DNA of 64,000 nt. It comes from a bacterium. Its GTDB lineage: Bacteria > Krumholzibacteriota > Krumholzibacteriia > LZORAL124-64-63. This document shows positions 37,651 through 45,922 of this stretch, piece after piece; the stretch's first letter is position 1; every line of letters starts with the position of its first letter. Where the stretch lies: positions 620,001 to 684,000 of the forward strand of contig JADJCK010000003.1 in the NCBI GenBank assembly GCA_016703265.1, in the 5' to 3' direction. The notes beneath the pieces were generated by a model. It saw nothing but the letters and a program-made list of their open reading frames with translations, searched no databases and had not been told where the DNA came from. A program made the translations under genes and the position numbers.

Positions 37651-38040
37651 ATGCCCTACGTCGATGGTTTCCTCCTGCCGATTCCCCTGAAGAAGGTTGA
37701 CGAATACCGCACCCTCGCGCGCAAGGCCGGCAAGGTCTGGCTCGAGCACGGCGCATTGGAATTTCGCGAGTGCATGGCCGACGACCTCGATTCGCCGATG
37801 GGCGCCATCTTCAAGAAGGCGGTCAAGCTCAAGCGCGGCGAGGTGGTCTTCTTCTCGTACATCACCTACAAGTCGCCCGCCCAGCGCGATCGCGTGAACA
37901 AGAAGGTCATGGCCGACCCGCGCCTGGAGTCCATGATGAAGGACGGGGTGATGCCCTTCGACACGTCACGCATGGCATTCGGGGGATTCAAGGCGGTGGT
38001 CGACCTCCAGGGGCGGCAACCGACGCGGAACGGCTGCTGA
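37651..38040 (+). CDS. DUF1428 (YbaA-like) protein
   Basis: The 129-residue cytosolic protein starts at ATG 37651 behind AAAGGA. 'MPYVDGFLLPIPLKKVDEYR' and 'LEHGALEFRECMADDL' with 'VVFFSYITYKSPAQRDRVNK' and 'MPFDTSRMAFGGFKAVV' match DUF1428, a ferredoxin-like-fold dimer family of unknown function. The length is the usual one. It appears to be a single-gene unit with its own AT-rich promoter region and a hairpin after the stop. Confidence 0.9.
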   Translation: MPYVDGFLLPIPLKKVDEYRTLARKAGKVWLEHGALEFRECMADDLDSPMGAIFKKAVKLKRGEVVFFSYITYKSPAQRDRVNKKVMADPRLESMMKDGVMPFDTSRMAFGGFKAVVDLQGRQPTRNGC

Positions 38041-38056
38041 TCGCGTGCCGGCCGGG

Positions 38057-38077
38057 GGCCCCGACAAAATCGGGGTC
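38057..38077 (+). terminator. hairpin after DUF1428
   Basis: CCCCGA (38059-38064) pairs with TCGGGG (38070-38075) around CAAAA, extendable by two weak pairs; followed by TCTTCCGGTTT, only partly T-rich. Confidence 0.5.
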
Positions 38078-38092
38078 TTCCGGTTTGAGATC

Positions 38093-38122
38093 TTGCCAAT
38101 CGATTAAGGCGCGTCATATGTT
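38093..38122 (+). promoter_or_regulatory. candidate promoter for the SulP gene
   Basis: TTGCCA (38093-38098) and TATGTT (38117-38122) with an 18-base spacer lie about 125 bases upstream of the start at 38246. Sequence match only. Confidence 0.3.
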
Positions 38123-38245
38123 GCGCTTGCAAATCCCCGGCCCCGGCACGCCCCCACATGGCGCCCCGTCGCCCGGACACCTCACGCCCCTGCTTCCCGG
38201 AGACATGGATGCCCCCGGGCCAGGGCTGAACCCGGGACCATCGGC

Positions 38246-39919
38246 ATGAAATGGCTTTCGCCTGACCTGACCCCCAAGCTCGTCACCACGTTTCGCGACG
38301 GCTACACCCGCCAGGACCTGACCCGCGATGTCCTGGCCGGCCTCGTGGTCGGCATCGTCGCCCTCCCGCTGAGCATCGCGTTCGGCATCGCCTCGGGCGT
38401 GCGGCCCGAGCAGGGACTGTTCACGGCCATCGTCGCCGGCTTCATCATCTCGGCGCTCGGCGGCAGCCGCGTGCAGATCGGCGGGCCGACCGGCGCCTTC
38501 GTCGTCATCGTCGCGGGCATCGTCGCCAAGTTCGGCTACCCGGGGCTGGCCGTCGCCACGATCATGGCCGGCGCACTGCTGGTGGCGATGTCGTTCGCGC
38601 GCCTGGGCAACGTCATCAAGTTCATCCCCTACCCGGTCATCATTGGGTTCACCAGCGGCATCGCGATCATCATCGCGATGGGGCAGATCGGCGACGGGCT
38701 GGGCCTGCCGGCGGGCGAGGCGCCGTCGCACTTCTGGCCGCGCTGTCTCTACTATATAAGGAGCCTGCCGCAGACGAACCTCACGGCGGCGGCGATCTGC
38801 CTCGGCTCGGTGCTCATCACGCAGCAATGGTCGCGCATCTCGCGCCGGCTGCCCGGACCGCTGGTGGCGCTCCTGCTGACGACCATCGTCGTACAGGTCT
38901 TCAACCTGCAGGTCGACACCATCGGCAGCCGCTTCGGCGACGTGCCGACCGGCCTGCCCAGGCCCTCGCTCCCGCGCTTCGATTTCTCGCAGATCGGCGC
39001 CCTGTTCTCGCCGGCGCTGTCGATCGCGCTGCTGGGCGCCATCGAGTCGCTGCTCAGCGCGATGGTGGCCGACGGCATGATCGGCGGTCGCCACCGCGCC
39101 AACGCCGAGCTGATGGGCCAGGGCATCGCCAACCTGGTGGTGCCGTTCTTCGGCGGCATCCCGGCGACCGGCGCCATCGCCCGCACCGCCACCAACGTGA
39201 AGAACGGCGGCCGCTCGCCGGTGGCCGGCATCGTGCATTCGCTGACGCTGCTGCTCATCCTGATGGTGGCCGGCAAGTGGGCCGCCTACATCCCATTGGC
39301 CACGCTGGCGGGCATCCTGCTCGTGGTGGCCTACAACATGAGCGAATGGCGCGTCTTCCGGCAGTTGCTGCGCTCGCCGCGCGGCGACGTGCTGGTGCTG
39401 CTGTCGACGTTCGTGCTCACGGTAGTCGTCGACCTCAACGTCGCGATCCAGGTGGGCATGGTGCTCTCGTCGGTGCTGCTGATGCTGCGCATGGCCGAAG
39501 TCACGCAGGTGCGCGCCGTGCGCGACGCGCTCGAGTACGAATCGGCACCCGGCGACCCGGTCGGCCCGGTCGAACTGCCGGCCGAGGTGGCCGTCTTCGA
39601 GATCAACGGCACCTTCTGCTTCGGCGCCGCCCGTTCCTTCACCGAGACGCTGCAGTCGGACCGCCGGCGTCCCCGCGTGGTCATCCTCCGCATGCGCCAC
39701 GTGATGGCCATCGACGCCACGGGCCTGCACGCGCTGGAAGACGTGAAGAACCGGCTGCACCAGCAGGGCACCACGCTGCTGCTGGCCGGCGTGCACGCCC
39801 AGCCGCTGGCGGCCATGACCCGTGCCGGGGCCGTCCAGCACATCGGCCTGGACAACATGTTCTCCACGTTCAGCGATGCGGTGGCGCACGCGAAGAAGCT
39901 CCTGGAGACGCCCGCCTGA
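38246..39919 (+). CDS. SulP-family anion transporter with STAS domain
   Basis: This 557-residue protein has the SLC26/SulP plan: 'DVLAGLVVGIVALPLSIAFG' (about 28-47), 'GGSRVQIGGPTGAFVVIVAG', 'IPYPVIIGFTSGIAIIIAMG', 'ALLGAIESLLSAMVADGMIG' and a further set of helices to about residue 425, then a cytoplasmic STAS domain (about 445-557) with 'VVILRMRHVMAIDATGLHAL'. Members carry sulfate, bicarbonate, or dicarboxylates; the substrate cannot be fixed here. It ends at a strong hairpin and faces the actP-like gene. Confidence 0.93.
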   Translation: MKWLSPDLTPKLVTTFRDGYTRQDLTRDVLAGLVVGIVALPLSIAFGIASGVRPEQGLFTAIVAGFIISALGGSRVQIGGPTGAFVVIVAGIVAKFGYPGLAVATIMAGALLVAMSFARLGNVIKFIPYPVIIGFTSGIAIIIAMGQIGDGLGLPAGEAPSHFWPRCLYYIRSLPQTNLTAAAICLGSVLITQQWSRISRRLPGPLVALLLTTIVVQVFNLQVDTIGSRFGDVPTGLPRPSLPRFDFSQIGALFSPALSIALLGAIESLLSAMVADGMIGGRHRANAELMGQGIANLVVPFFGGIPATGAIARTATNVKNGGRSPVAGIVHSLTLLLILMVAGKWAAYIPLATLAGILLVVAYNMSEWRVFRQLLRSPRGDVLVLLSTFVLTVVVDLNVAIQVGMVLSSVLLMLRMAEVTQVRAVRDALEYESAPGDPVGPVELPAEVAVFEINGTFCFGAARSFTETLQSDRRRPRVVILRMRHVMAIDATGLHALEDVKNRLHQQGTTLLLAGVHAQPLAAMTRAGAVQHIGLDNMFSTFSDAVAHAKKLLETPA

Positions 39920-39933
39920 TGATCGCCTGACGG

Positions 39934-39960
39934 CGGAAGGGGGCCTACCGCCCCCTTCCG
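39934..39960. terminator. bidirectional hairpin between SulP and the symporter gene
   Basis: An 11-base perfect stem, CGGAAGGGGGC with GCCCCCTTCCG, and a 5-base loop, lies 14 bases after the SulP stop and 27 bases beyond the end of the converging symporter gene. A shared terminator is likely; there is no long T run. Confidence 0.7.
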
Positions 39961-39986
39961 TATCCGTCAGGACAAGGCCAGCGACC

Positions 39987-41864
39987 TCAGGCGGTCCGCA
40001 CCGCCCTCTTCTGCGTCATCAGCGACACGACCACCAGGGCCAGGAAGCTGAGCGGGATCGAGACGATGCCTGGCTGCCCCAGCTTGTGCCACGCGTCAGC
40101 CGCCGTCAGTCCGTACGGCCCGGCGAACATCTCCGGCCCGGTCAGGATGATGCCGAGCGCCGAGACGATACCCACCGAAATCGAGGCGACAATGCCCGCA
40201 GCCGTCGTCCGCTTCCAGAACAGCAGCATGACGATGGCCGGCAGGTTGGCCGAAGCCGCCACGGCGAACGCCCACCCGACCAGGAAGCTGACGTTCACGC
40301 CGCGGAAGAGGATGCCGAGGATGATGGCGATGATGCCGACGCCGACCGCGGCGATCTTGCCCGCCTTCACCTTCTTCTCTTCCGTGAGATTCATCTGTCC
40401 GTAGCGATCCATCAGGTCGTGCGCGACCGCTCCCGAGGCCGCCACGATCAGGCCGGCCACGGTGCCCAGCACGGTCGCAAACGCGATGGCCGAGATGACC
40501 GCGAACAGGACCTTCCCGAACGACATCGCCAGTAAGGGCGCCGACATGTTGCTGTCGGCGGGATTCACCGTGCCGTTCGTGGCCGCGCCCAGGCCCATGA
40601 ACAGGGTCAGCACGTAGAAGAAGCCGATCGCGGCGATGGCCACGATGGTCGACTTCCGCGCACAGGCCGGGCTGGGCACGGTGTAGTAGCGGATGAGGAT
40701 GTGCGGCAGGGCTGCCGTGCCGAAGAACAGCGCCATCATCAGCGAGACGAAGTTGAGCTTGTTCCACAGGGTATCGACCTTGAACTTCACGCCCGGCTTC
40801 ATCTCGTCCGTGCCGCTCACCTGCTTCGGGTAGTGCACCGTGACGCGCTTGCCCGATTCATCGGTGACCTTTGCCGAGTGCCACTGTTCGATGCGGGTGT
40901 CCGCGTGCGTGAGCGTTGCCAGGAAGCCGACCGGCGAAACGGGACCGGTTCCGCGCGCGGCCGCCTCGGCGTCGAGCCCGCCGATGGCCGTGATGCGCCC
41001 CACCGGGCGCAGCAGCCCGCCGACCACGCCGTTGACCTGGTCGCCGGCGACCCACTGCGCCTGCCAGAGGGCCCCGTCCTTGTCACGCCGCCACCAGGAT
41101 GTCTCATCGCCCTGGCTGAACTTGAGGAACTCGCCGGCGGTGTGGACCAGCTGGCGGCCTTCGGCGTTCAGCTGCGCCTCGGTGGTCTGCTGCGGGATGA
41201 ACAGCAGCTTGCGGCCGGCAGCGTCATTCAGGCTGGCCGGATCGGTGCCCAGGCCGCGGGTCAGCAGGTAGCCGACCATGATGGTCGAGAAGATCAGCAG
41301 CAGTCCGCCCTTGAGGAACTGCACATAGGTCGTCGAGGCCATGCCGGCCGTGGCGACGATCATGATCACAATGCTGCCGACGATGATCACGCCCGCCCAG
41401 TGCGGCAGTCCCAACAGCGGCTCCACCAGCGAACCGGCGCCGTTCATCTGCGGGATCAGGTAGCAGATCGACACGACGAGCGTGGAGATGGCAGCCGCCA
41501 GCTTGATGCCCCGGCTGTCGTACTTGGCGTCGACGGCATCGGTGAAGGTGAACTTGCCGAGGCGCTTCATCGGCTCGGCCACGACGAACAGCGCCACGAC
41601 CCAGCCCGCCAGGTAGCCGATGGAGTACAGGAACCCGTCGTAGCCGAGGGTGGCGATCATGCCGCAGATGCCGAGGAACGACGCGGCCGACAGGTAGTCG
41701 CCCGCGAAGCTGATGCCGTTCACGGCCCAGTGGATCTGGCCGCCGGCGGCATAGTAGCCGGCCGCCGACTTCGCCTTGCGCGCGAAGAAGTAGCTGAGGA
41801 AGAGCACAGCCACCACGAACAGGGAGAACACCATGATGGAAAGCGGCGTCCCATGGAGGTTCAT
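39987..41864 (-). CDS. sodium:solute symporter, ActP (acetate permease)-like, with an insertion
   Basis: The 625-residue product is a solute:sodium symporter: 'GYYAAGGQIHWAVNGISFAG' and 'DYLSAASFLGICGMIATLGY' (first helices), 'TTYVQFLKGGLLLIFSTIMV', 'LPHILIRYYTVPSPACARKS' and 'FATVLGTVAGLIVAASGAVA'. ActP proteins are near 550 residues; the extra length is a hydrophilic block at about 190-335 between helices. The ATG overlaps the DUF485 stop by four bases, the normal ActP/YjcH pairing. It probably imports acetate or another short carboxylate and may be controlled through the divergent Cache-PAS sensor gene. Confidence 0.88.
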   Translation of the reverse strand: MNLHGTPLSIMVFSLFVVAVLFLSYFFARKAKSAAGYYAAGGQIHWAVNGISFAGDYLSAASFLGICGMIATLGYDGFLYSIGYLAGWVVALFVVAEPMKRLGKFTFTDAVDAKYDSRGIKLAAAISTLVVSICYLIPQMNGAGSLVEPLLGLPHWAGVIIVGSIVIMIVATAGMASTTYVQFLKGGLLLIFSTIMVGYLLTRGLGTDPASLNDAAGRKLLFIPQQTTEAQLNAEGRQLVHTAGEFLKFSQGDETSWWRRDKDGALWQAQWVAGDQVNGVVGGLLRPVGRITAIGGLDAEAAARGTGPVSPVGFLATLTHADTRIEQWHSAKVTDESGKRVTVHYPKQVSGTDEMKPGVKFKVDTLWNKLNFVSLMMALFFGTAALPHILIRYYTVPSPACARKSTIVAIAAIGFFYVLTLFMGLGAATNGTVNPADSNMSAPLLAMSFGKVLFAVISAIAFATVLGTVAGLIVAASGAVAHDLMDRYGQMNLTEEKKVKAGKIAAVGVGIIAIILGILFRGVNVSFLVGWAFAVAASANLPAIVMLLFWKRTTAAGIVASISVGIVSALGIILTGPEMFAGPYGLTAADAWHKLGQPGIVSIPLSFLALVVVSLMTQKRAVRTA

Positions 41865-42154
41865 TTGCGCACCTCCCGGCGCTTTGCTGCCAGTTCGTGT
41901 TCACGCCTGGTGCACAGGTGGTTGTAGATGAGCGCCATCACCAGGGCGACGATGATCAGGCCCATGCCGTAGACGACAGCCAGGTTCAGCCCGGCCAGGA
42001 CGATCTTCTGCATGACCTTGCCTGCGGTGGCGACATTGATCCAGACGAAGCCGATATAAAGGAGCGAGTAGAACAGGAACATCCACAATCCCAGGCGTGT
42101 CTTGTAGGCACTGGCGGGATCGGGTCCGGCATCCGGCGCGGGCTCGTGCAGCAT
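41861..42154 (-). CDS. DUF485 small membrane protein (YjcH-like)
   Basis: The 97-residue product starts at ATG 42154 behind GGAGG (6 bases). Two membrane helices, about 22-44 ('LGLWMFLFYSLLYIGFVWI') and 55-80 ('LNLAVVYGMGLIIVALVMAL'), with a charged tail 'CTRREHELAAKRREVRK', are the DUF485 form. The gene overlaps the ActP-like gene by four bases; DUF485 proteins are usual companions of acetate permeases. Confidence 0.85.
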   Translation of the reverse strand: MLHEPAPDAGPDPASAYKTRLGLWMFLFYSLLYIGFVWINVATAGKVMQKIVLAGLNLAVVYGMGLIIVALVMALIYNHLCTRREHELAAKRREVRK

Positions 42155-42242
42155 GGTGGCCTCCGGTCGGAGTCTCTGGGGGATGAAACACGCGCCCCGG
42201 CTGCGGGCGGGAACACGATCGGGCGCGGAGATCCTAGCATGC

Positions 42243-42264
42243 TGTTTAAACATTAACAAATGTT
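42243..42264. promoter_or_regulatory. overlapping dyads in the divergent symporter/sensor region
   Basis: The perfect palindrome TGTTTAAACA (42243-42252) overlaps the inverted repeat AACATT-AACA-AATGTT (42249-42264). They lie 60-90 bases from both divergent starts, in the only AT-rich patch of the gap. A regulator site is likely; the regulator is not identified. Confidence 0.45.
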
Positions 42265-42323
42265 GTCTCCAGCCCCGTTTGTGCCGTAGACTGCCCCGGC
42301 AACCCTCCGCCGGAAGAGACCGG

Positions 42324-43475
42324 ATGAAGCGCCTCGTCCTGCGAACCGTCCTGCCCGCCCTGCTGGCGATCGCCCTGTTCACCGGGGTGGTCTTCGTCTA
42401 TATCCTGCCGGCCTTCGACCGGGTCATCATGGATCAGAAACGCTTGATGATCCGTGAGTTGACCGAATCGGCCTGGAACATCCTGGCGCGCTGCGAAGCG
42501 GACGAACGGGCCGGGCGGATCACGCGCGAAGAGGCGCAGGCCGCCGCGGTGTCGCAGGTCCGCGGCCTGCACTACGGGCAGGAGAGCAAGGACTACTTCT
42601 GGATCATCGACTCCGGGCCGCGCATGATCGTCCACCCCTACCGCCCCGACCTCGAGGGCACCGACCTGCGCGAGTTCAAGGATCCGCTCGGCAAGCGTCT
42701 CTTCGTCGAGATGGCGCAGGTTGTCGAGAAGCAGGGCGCCGGCTACGTGGCCTACCGCTGGCAGTGGAAGGACGACAGCGGGCGCATCGTGCCGAAGCTC
42801 TCCTACGTGAAGGGCTTCAGTCCCTGGGGCTGGATCATCGGCACCGGCGTCTACATCGAGGATGTGGCCGCCGAACGCGCCGCCCTGACCGAGCGCATGC
42901 AGGCCGTCTCGCTGGCGATCCTGGTCGCCGTCTCGGCGCTGATGTTCGTGCTCCTGCGCGCCAGCTTCCAGGCCGAGCGCGGTCGCCAGCGGATGGCCGC
43001 CGCCCTGCACGCCTCCGAGGAGAAGCACCGCTCACTGGTCGAGTCGGCAGGCGAGTCCATCCTCATGGTGATCGAGGGTGAGGGCCTGTTCGCCAACACG
43101 AGCCTGCTGCGACTGCTCGGCTACACGGCAGCCGAGTTTCCCGGTCTGGACATCGCGAACATCATCCGGCCGACGGCGGCCGAGCGTGCCGCCGGTCGTC
43201 GCCTGTGGCAGGACGTCACGGAAGGCGCCGCGGTCCCGGCGCCCTACGAGGCCGAGCTCCAGCGCCGCGACGGCAGTACGCTGAAGGTGAGCCTGTCGCT
43301 GTCGCGCATCGTCGTGCAGGGCAAGGTCGGCTTCATGGCCGTGGCCACCCGCGCACCGCAGTACCGCGAACGCGACCTGACGACCGCCGAAACCGTCGAC
43401 GACCTCGTGGCAGCCAACCACCGCTTCGCGGTCATGGCCGGCCTGATGGTGACCCCCGGCACGTCGACGGCGTAG
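42324..43475 (+). CDS. membrane Cache-PAS sensor, N-terminal part of a broken DUF294 gene
   Basis: The 383-residue open part starts at ATG 42324 behind GGAAGAG. It has a membrane helix (10-30), a single-Cache domain (about 40-175, 'GQESKDYFWIIDSGPRMIVH' and 'FSPWGWIIGTGVYIEDV'), a second helix (about 190-212) and a PAS domain (about 230-350, 'SLVESAGESILMVIEGEGLF'). It stops at TAG 43473-43475. The reading continues as 'VPRLLSTTADVVVRTRLALA', which matches the segment that normally leads into a DUF294 nucleotidyltransferase domain, so the full gene probably covers 42324-44376. It likely senses a small carboxylate for the divergent symporter. Confidence 0.72.
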   Translation: MKRLVLRTVLPALLAIALFTGVVFVYILPAFDRVIMDQKRLMIRELTESAWNILARCEADERAGRITREEAQAAAVSQVRGLHYGQESKDYFWIIDSGPRMIVHPYRPDLEGTDLREFKDPLGKRLFVEMAQVVEKQGAGYVAYRWQWKDDSGRIVPKLSYVKGFSPWGWIIGTGVYIEDVAAERAALTERMQAVSLAILVAVSALMFVLLRASFQAERGRQRMAAALHASEEKHRSLVESAGESILMVIEGEGLFANTSLLRLLGYTAAEFPGLDIANIIRPTAAERAAGRRLWQDVTEGAAVPAPYEAELQRRDGSTLKVSLSLSRIVVQGKVGFMAVATRAPQYRERDLTTAETVDDLVAANHRFAVMAGLMVTPGTSTA

Positions 43476-43605
43476 GTCCCCCGCCTGCTCTCGACGACCG
43501 CCGACGTCGTCGTGCGCACGCGCCTCGCACTGGCCGCAACCGCCCCTCGGACCGGCGCCGGGTCCGTTCGCCTTCCTCCTGCTGGGCAGCCTCGGCCGCG
43601 CCGAG

Positions 43606-44376
43606 GTGAATTTCCTGGCCGACCAGGACCACGCCATCATCCACGCCGACGTTCCCGGGGCGCCGGAATATTTCCTGCAGCTTGGGCGGCGCACGGCGGA
43701 GATCCTCGCGGCGGCCGGGTATCCGCTCTGTCTCGGCGGCATCATGGCCGACCGGCCCGAGTGCTGCCGGACACCCGCGTCGTGGCGCGAGACGTTCTCC
43801 GGCTGGATCCACGCCCTGGAGCCGCACGACCTGCTGCAGACGAAGGTCTTCTTCGATTTCCGCGGCCTCGACGGCGATGACGACCTGATCCTCGGTCTTC
43901 GCGCCCACCTGCAGGCGGAGATCGCCGGCGAGCCGCGCTTCTGCCACCTGCTGGCCCACAGCATCCTGCAGTACGAACCGCCGCTCTCGGCGTTCGGCAC
44001 GTTCACCGTGGAAACACTGGACGGGGTGCGCGCCACCTTCGATATCAAGGGTGTGCTCGCCCAGATCGTCGACATTGCACGCCTGCGCGCCCTGCAGCAC
44101 GGCGTGGCGGAAGTGGGCACCGTGCCGCGTCTCGAGGCCCTGGCCGCGCGCGGAGCGCTCAACCCCCGGACGGCCGAGACGACCATCGAGGCCTTCCGCT
44201 TCCTGCAGGACCTGCGGTTGCGCCACCAGGCCGAGCGCCTCCTGGCCCACGCCCAGCCCGACAACCGCCTGGAGCCCACAGCCCTTCCGGCCGAGACGCA
44301 GAAGGAACTGAAGCGCGTGCTGGCGCACATCCGTGCGCTGCAGTCATCCGTGGGCCATGACTTCGCGGGAGCCTGA
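43606..44376 (+). CDS. DUF294 putative nucleotidyltransferase, C-terminal part of the broken sensor gene
   Basis: The open frame can be read from GTG 43606 for 256 residues, but the domain starts earlier: the same frame upstream (from about 43564) encodes 'PFAFLLLGSLGRAEVNFLAD' then 'QDHAII', the nucleotidyltransferase GS-x-GR...D-x-D core of DUF294 proteins (here DQD). Then follow 'ADRPECCRTPASWRETFSGW' and 'FFDFRGLDGD', and the DUF294 C-terminal helical domain. Its start inside the catalytic core and the lack of a ribosome site show it is a fragment of the gene beginning at 42324. It ends five bases before the phosphoesterase gene. Confidence 0.7.
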   Translation: MNFLADQDHAIIHADVPGAPEYFLQLGRRTAEILAAAGYPLCLGGIMADRPECCRTPASWRETFSGWIHALEPHDLLQTKVFFDFRGLDGDDDLILGLRAHLQAEIAGEPRFCHLLAHSILQYEPPLSAFGTFTVETLDGVRATFDIKGVLAQIVDIARLRALQHGVAEVGTVPRLEALAARGALNPRTAETTIEAFRFLQDLRLRHQAERLLAHAQPDNRLEPTALPAETQKELKRVLAHIRALQSSVGHDFAGA

Positions 44377-44381
44377 CGCGC

Positions 44382-45125
44382 ATGGAAGCCGCCGACACCG
44401 GTCAACTGCTGCTTCTGGGCGATGTGCACAGCCGATTCCCAGTGATCGCCGCGCAGATCGAGCACGCCTGCGTGGACCTGGGCCAGCACGTTTCACGGGT
44501 CGTCGTGGCGGGCGACCTGGGATTGTTCGCGCCCGAACTGAAGCGTCACTTCCGCAGCCAGTGCAGCCGCTTCAGCACTCCCGTCAGCTTCATCGAGGGC
44601 AATCACGAGGACTTCCGGGCCTTCGACTCCCTCGTCGATTCCTATGCCGATGTGCTGACCTACCTGCCCCGCAGCACCGTCCAGGCCGTCGACGGCCGGC
44701 GCGTCCTGTGCCTGGGCGGAGCCCGCTACATGGACTCCTGGTCCACGCCGCGCGGCTGCGAGATCACCGACCACGATATCGATGCCTGCCTGGCGCTGGA
44801 ACCGGGGGCGGTCGACTTCGTCGTCAGCCATGACTGCCCCTGCGGCATCGGCGTCCCGGGCGCCGTCGGCTTCGAGCACCTGGGCCCGCCGGGTGTGCCC
44901 GGCTTCGAGCGCATTGCTGCCCGCCTCAGGCCGCCGCTGTGGTTCTTCGGCCATCACCATCGCTGGCACGAGATGGAGAAGCGCGGCACCCGGTACATCG
45001 GGCTGCCCGAGAGCTGGCGCGGCTACTGCCTCCTCGATCCGGCGGGCGGCGTGCTCCGCGTGGACCACGATGTCGCTGCCGGGCGCCAACCGGGATGGCG
45101 ACGGCTGTTCGGATCACCGGCTTGA
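44382..45125 (+). CDS. calcineurin-like metallophosphoesterase
   Basis: The 247-residue protein has the five metal-site blocks in order: 'LLLGDVHSRF' (about 9-18), 'VVVAGDLGLF' (40-49), 'FIEGNHEDF' (69-77), 'FVVSHDCPCG' (146-155) and 'FFGHHHRWHE' (about 187-196). It hydrolyses a phosphoester of unknown identity. It starts five bases after the DUF294 fragment and is probably in the same transcript. Confidence 0.88.
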   Translation: MEAADTGQLLLLGDVHSRFPVIAAQIEHACVDLGQHVSRVVVAGDLGLFAPELKRHFRSQCSRFSTPVSFIEGNHEDFRAFDSLVDSYADVLTYLPRSTVQAVDGRRVLCLGGARYMDSWSTPRGCEITDHDIDACLALEPGAVDFVVSHDCPCGIGVPGAVGFEHLGPPGVPGFERIAARLRPPLWFFGHHHRWHEMEKRGTRYIGLPESWRGYCLLDPAGGVLRVDHDVAAGRQPGWRRLFGSPA

Positions 45126-45244
45126 GGCCGCCCGCCCGGCCTCCACTTGCCGCCCCGGCCCGCCATCGGTAGCCTGTCCGCCAGACTCCCCCGGCGCGGC
45201 TCATCGCCCGCCCGCCCTTGCCATCACCCGGAAAGGACCCCGCC

Positions 45245-45819
45245 ATGCGCAAGCTTACGCTGTTCGCCGTGTTCGCCCTGTCGCTTCTGGCCTTCGCCGC
45301 GCCCGCCTTCGCCCAGGAAGGCCAGATGGACCCGAAGGCCATGGAAGAGATGATGATGAGCTGATGACCCCGGGCGCGCCTCACAAGGACCTGGCGCGCA
45401 TGGAAGGCAAGTGGACCGCGACCATCACCATGTACATGGAGGGTGCCCAGACGTCCGAGGGTACCTACGAGGGCGAGATGGTGCTCGGCGGCCGCTACCT
45501 CATGGGCCGCTACAAGAACACCTATATGGGCCAGCCCTACGAAGGCCTGAGCCTCGACGGCTACGACAACGGCAAGCAGCAGTACTTCAGCATGTGGCTC
45601 GACTCGATGGGCACCGGCTACTACCTCGCGCACGGCACCGCCTCGGCCGACGGCAAGGTCGTCAAGCACCAGGGCACCATGACCATGGGCCCGATGGAGA
45701 TCCCCTCGCGCTCCGAGACGGTCTACGTGGACAAGGACACCGTGAAGTTCACGATGTGGCAGTCGATGGGCGGCCAGGAGAGCAAGGCGATGGAAGCGGT
45801 GTACAAGCGGGTGCACTGA
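45245..45819 (+). pseudogene. exported DUF1579 protein with a one-base frameshift
   Basis: ATG 45245, behind AAAGGA, encodes a clear signal peptide ('MRKLTLFAVFALSLLAFAAP...AFAQ') and 'MDPKAMEEMMM', then hits TGA at 45362. From 45364 another frame encodes 'MTPGAPHKDLARMEGKW', 'GTYEGEMVLGGRYLMGRYKN' and 'LDGYDNGKQQYFSMWLDSMG', a complete DUF1579 domain. Adding one A near 45359 would give '...MMMKLMTPGAPHK', the normal joint of the family. So this is one 190-residue gene broken by a single-base loss, real or from sequencing. An automatic call may report only 45364-45819. Confidence 0.75.
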
Positions 45820-45843
45820 GCGCAGCGCTGTAGCTCCGGAACG

Positions 45844-45880
45844 AAGAAGGCCGCGCCGGTTCGACCCGCGCGGCCTTCTT
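45844..45880 (+). terminator. 13-base stem hairpin after DUF1579
   Basis: AAGAAGGCCGCGC pairs perfectly with GCGCGGCCTTCTT around an 11-base loop, 24 bases after the stop, and is followed by CCTCTTCC. The arms begin with AAGAA and end in TTCTT, so it can act in both directions between the converging genes. Confidence 0.8.
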
Positions 45881-45888
45881 CCTCTTCC

Positions 45889-45906
45889 ACTTGCGCCGGC
45901 GCAAGT
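45889..45906. repeat. 18-base palindrome ACTTGCGCCGGCGCAAGT, copy 2
   Basis: This copy of the TTGCGCCGGCGCAA palindrome is extended to 18 perfect bases. It lies between the hairpin at 45844-45880 and the end of the TPM-domain gene at 45923, in a convergent gap. Confidence 0.6.
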
Positions 45907-45922
45907 CCACGCCGGCCACAAC

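Noticed and set aside
38114..39889. A 591-codon minus-strand open frame opposite the SulP gene
   Set aside because: The product is His/Asp/Arg/Gln-rich with no hydrophobic core, typical of an antisense shadow; SulP on the plus strand is unambiguous.
43473..43475. TAG in the sensor gene as a recoded sense codon
   Set aside because: A frameshift follows 70 bases later, and TAG or TGA ends other genes normally; a lesion is simpler.
45858..45868. 'GGTTCGACCC' resembling a tRNA T-arm
   Set aside because: It is the loop of the 13-base terminator hairpin; no acceptor or anticodon arm is nearby.
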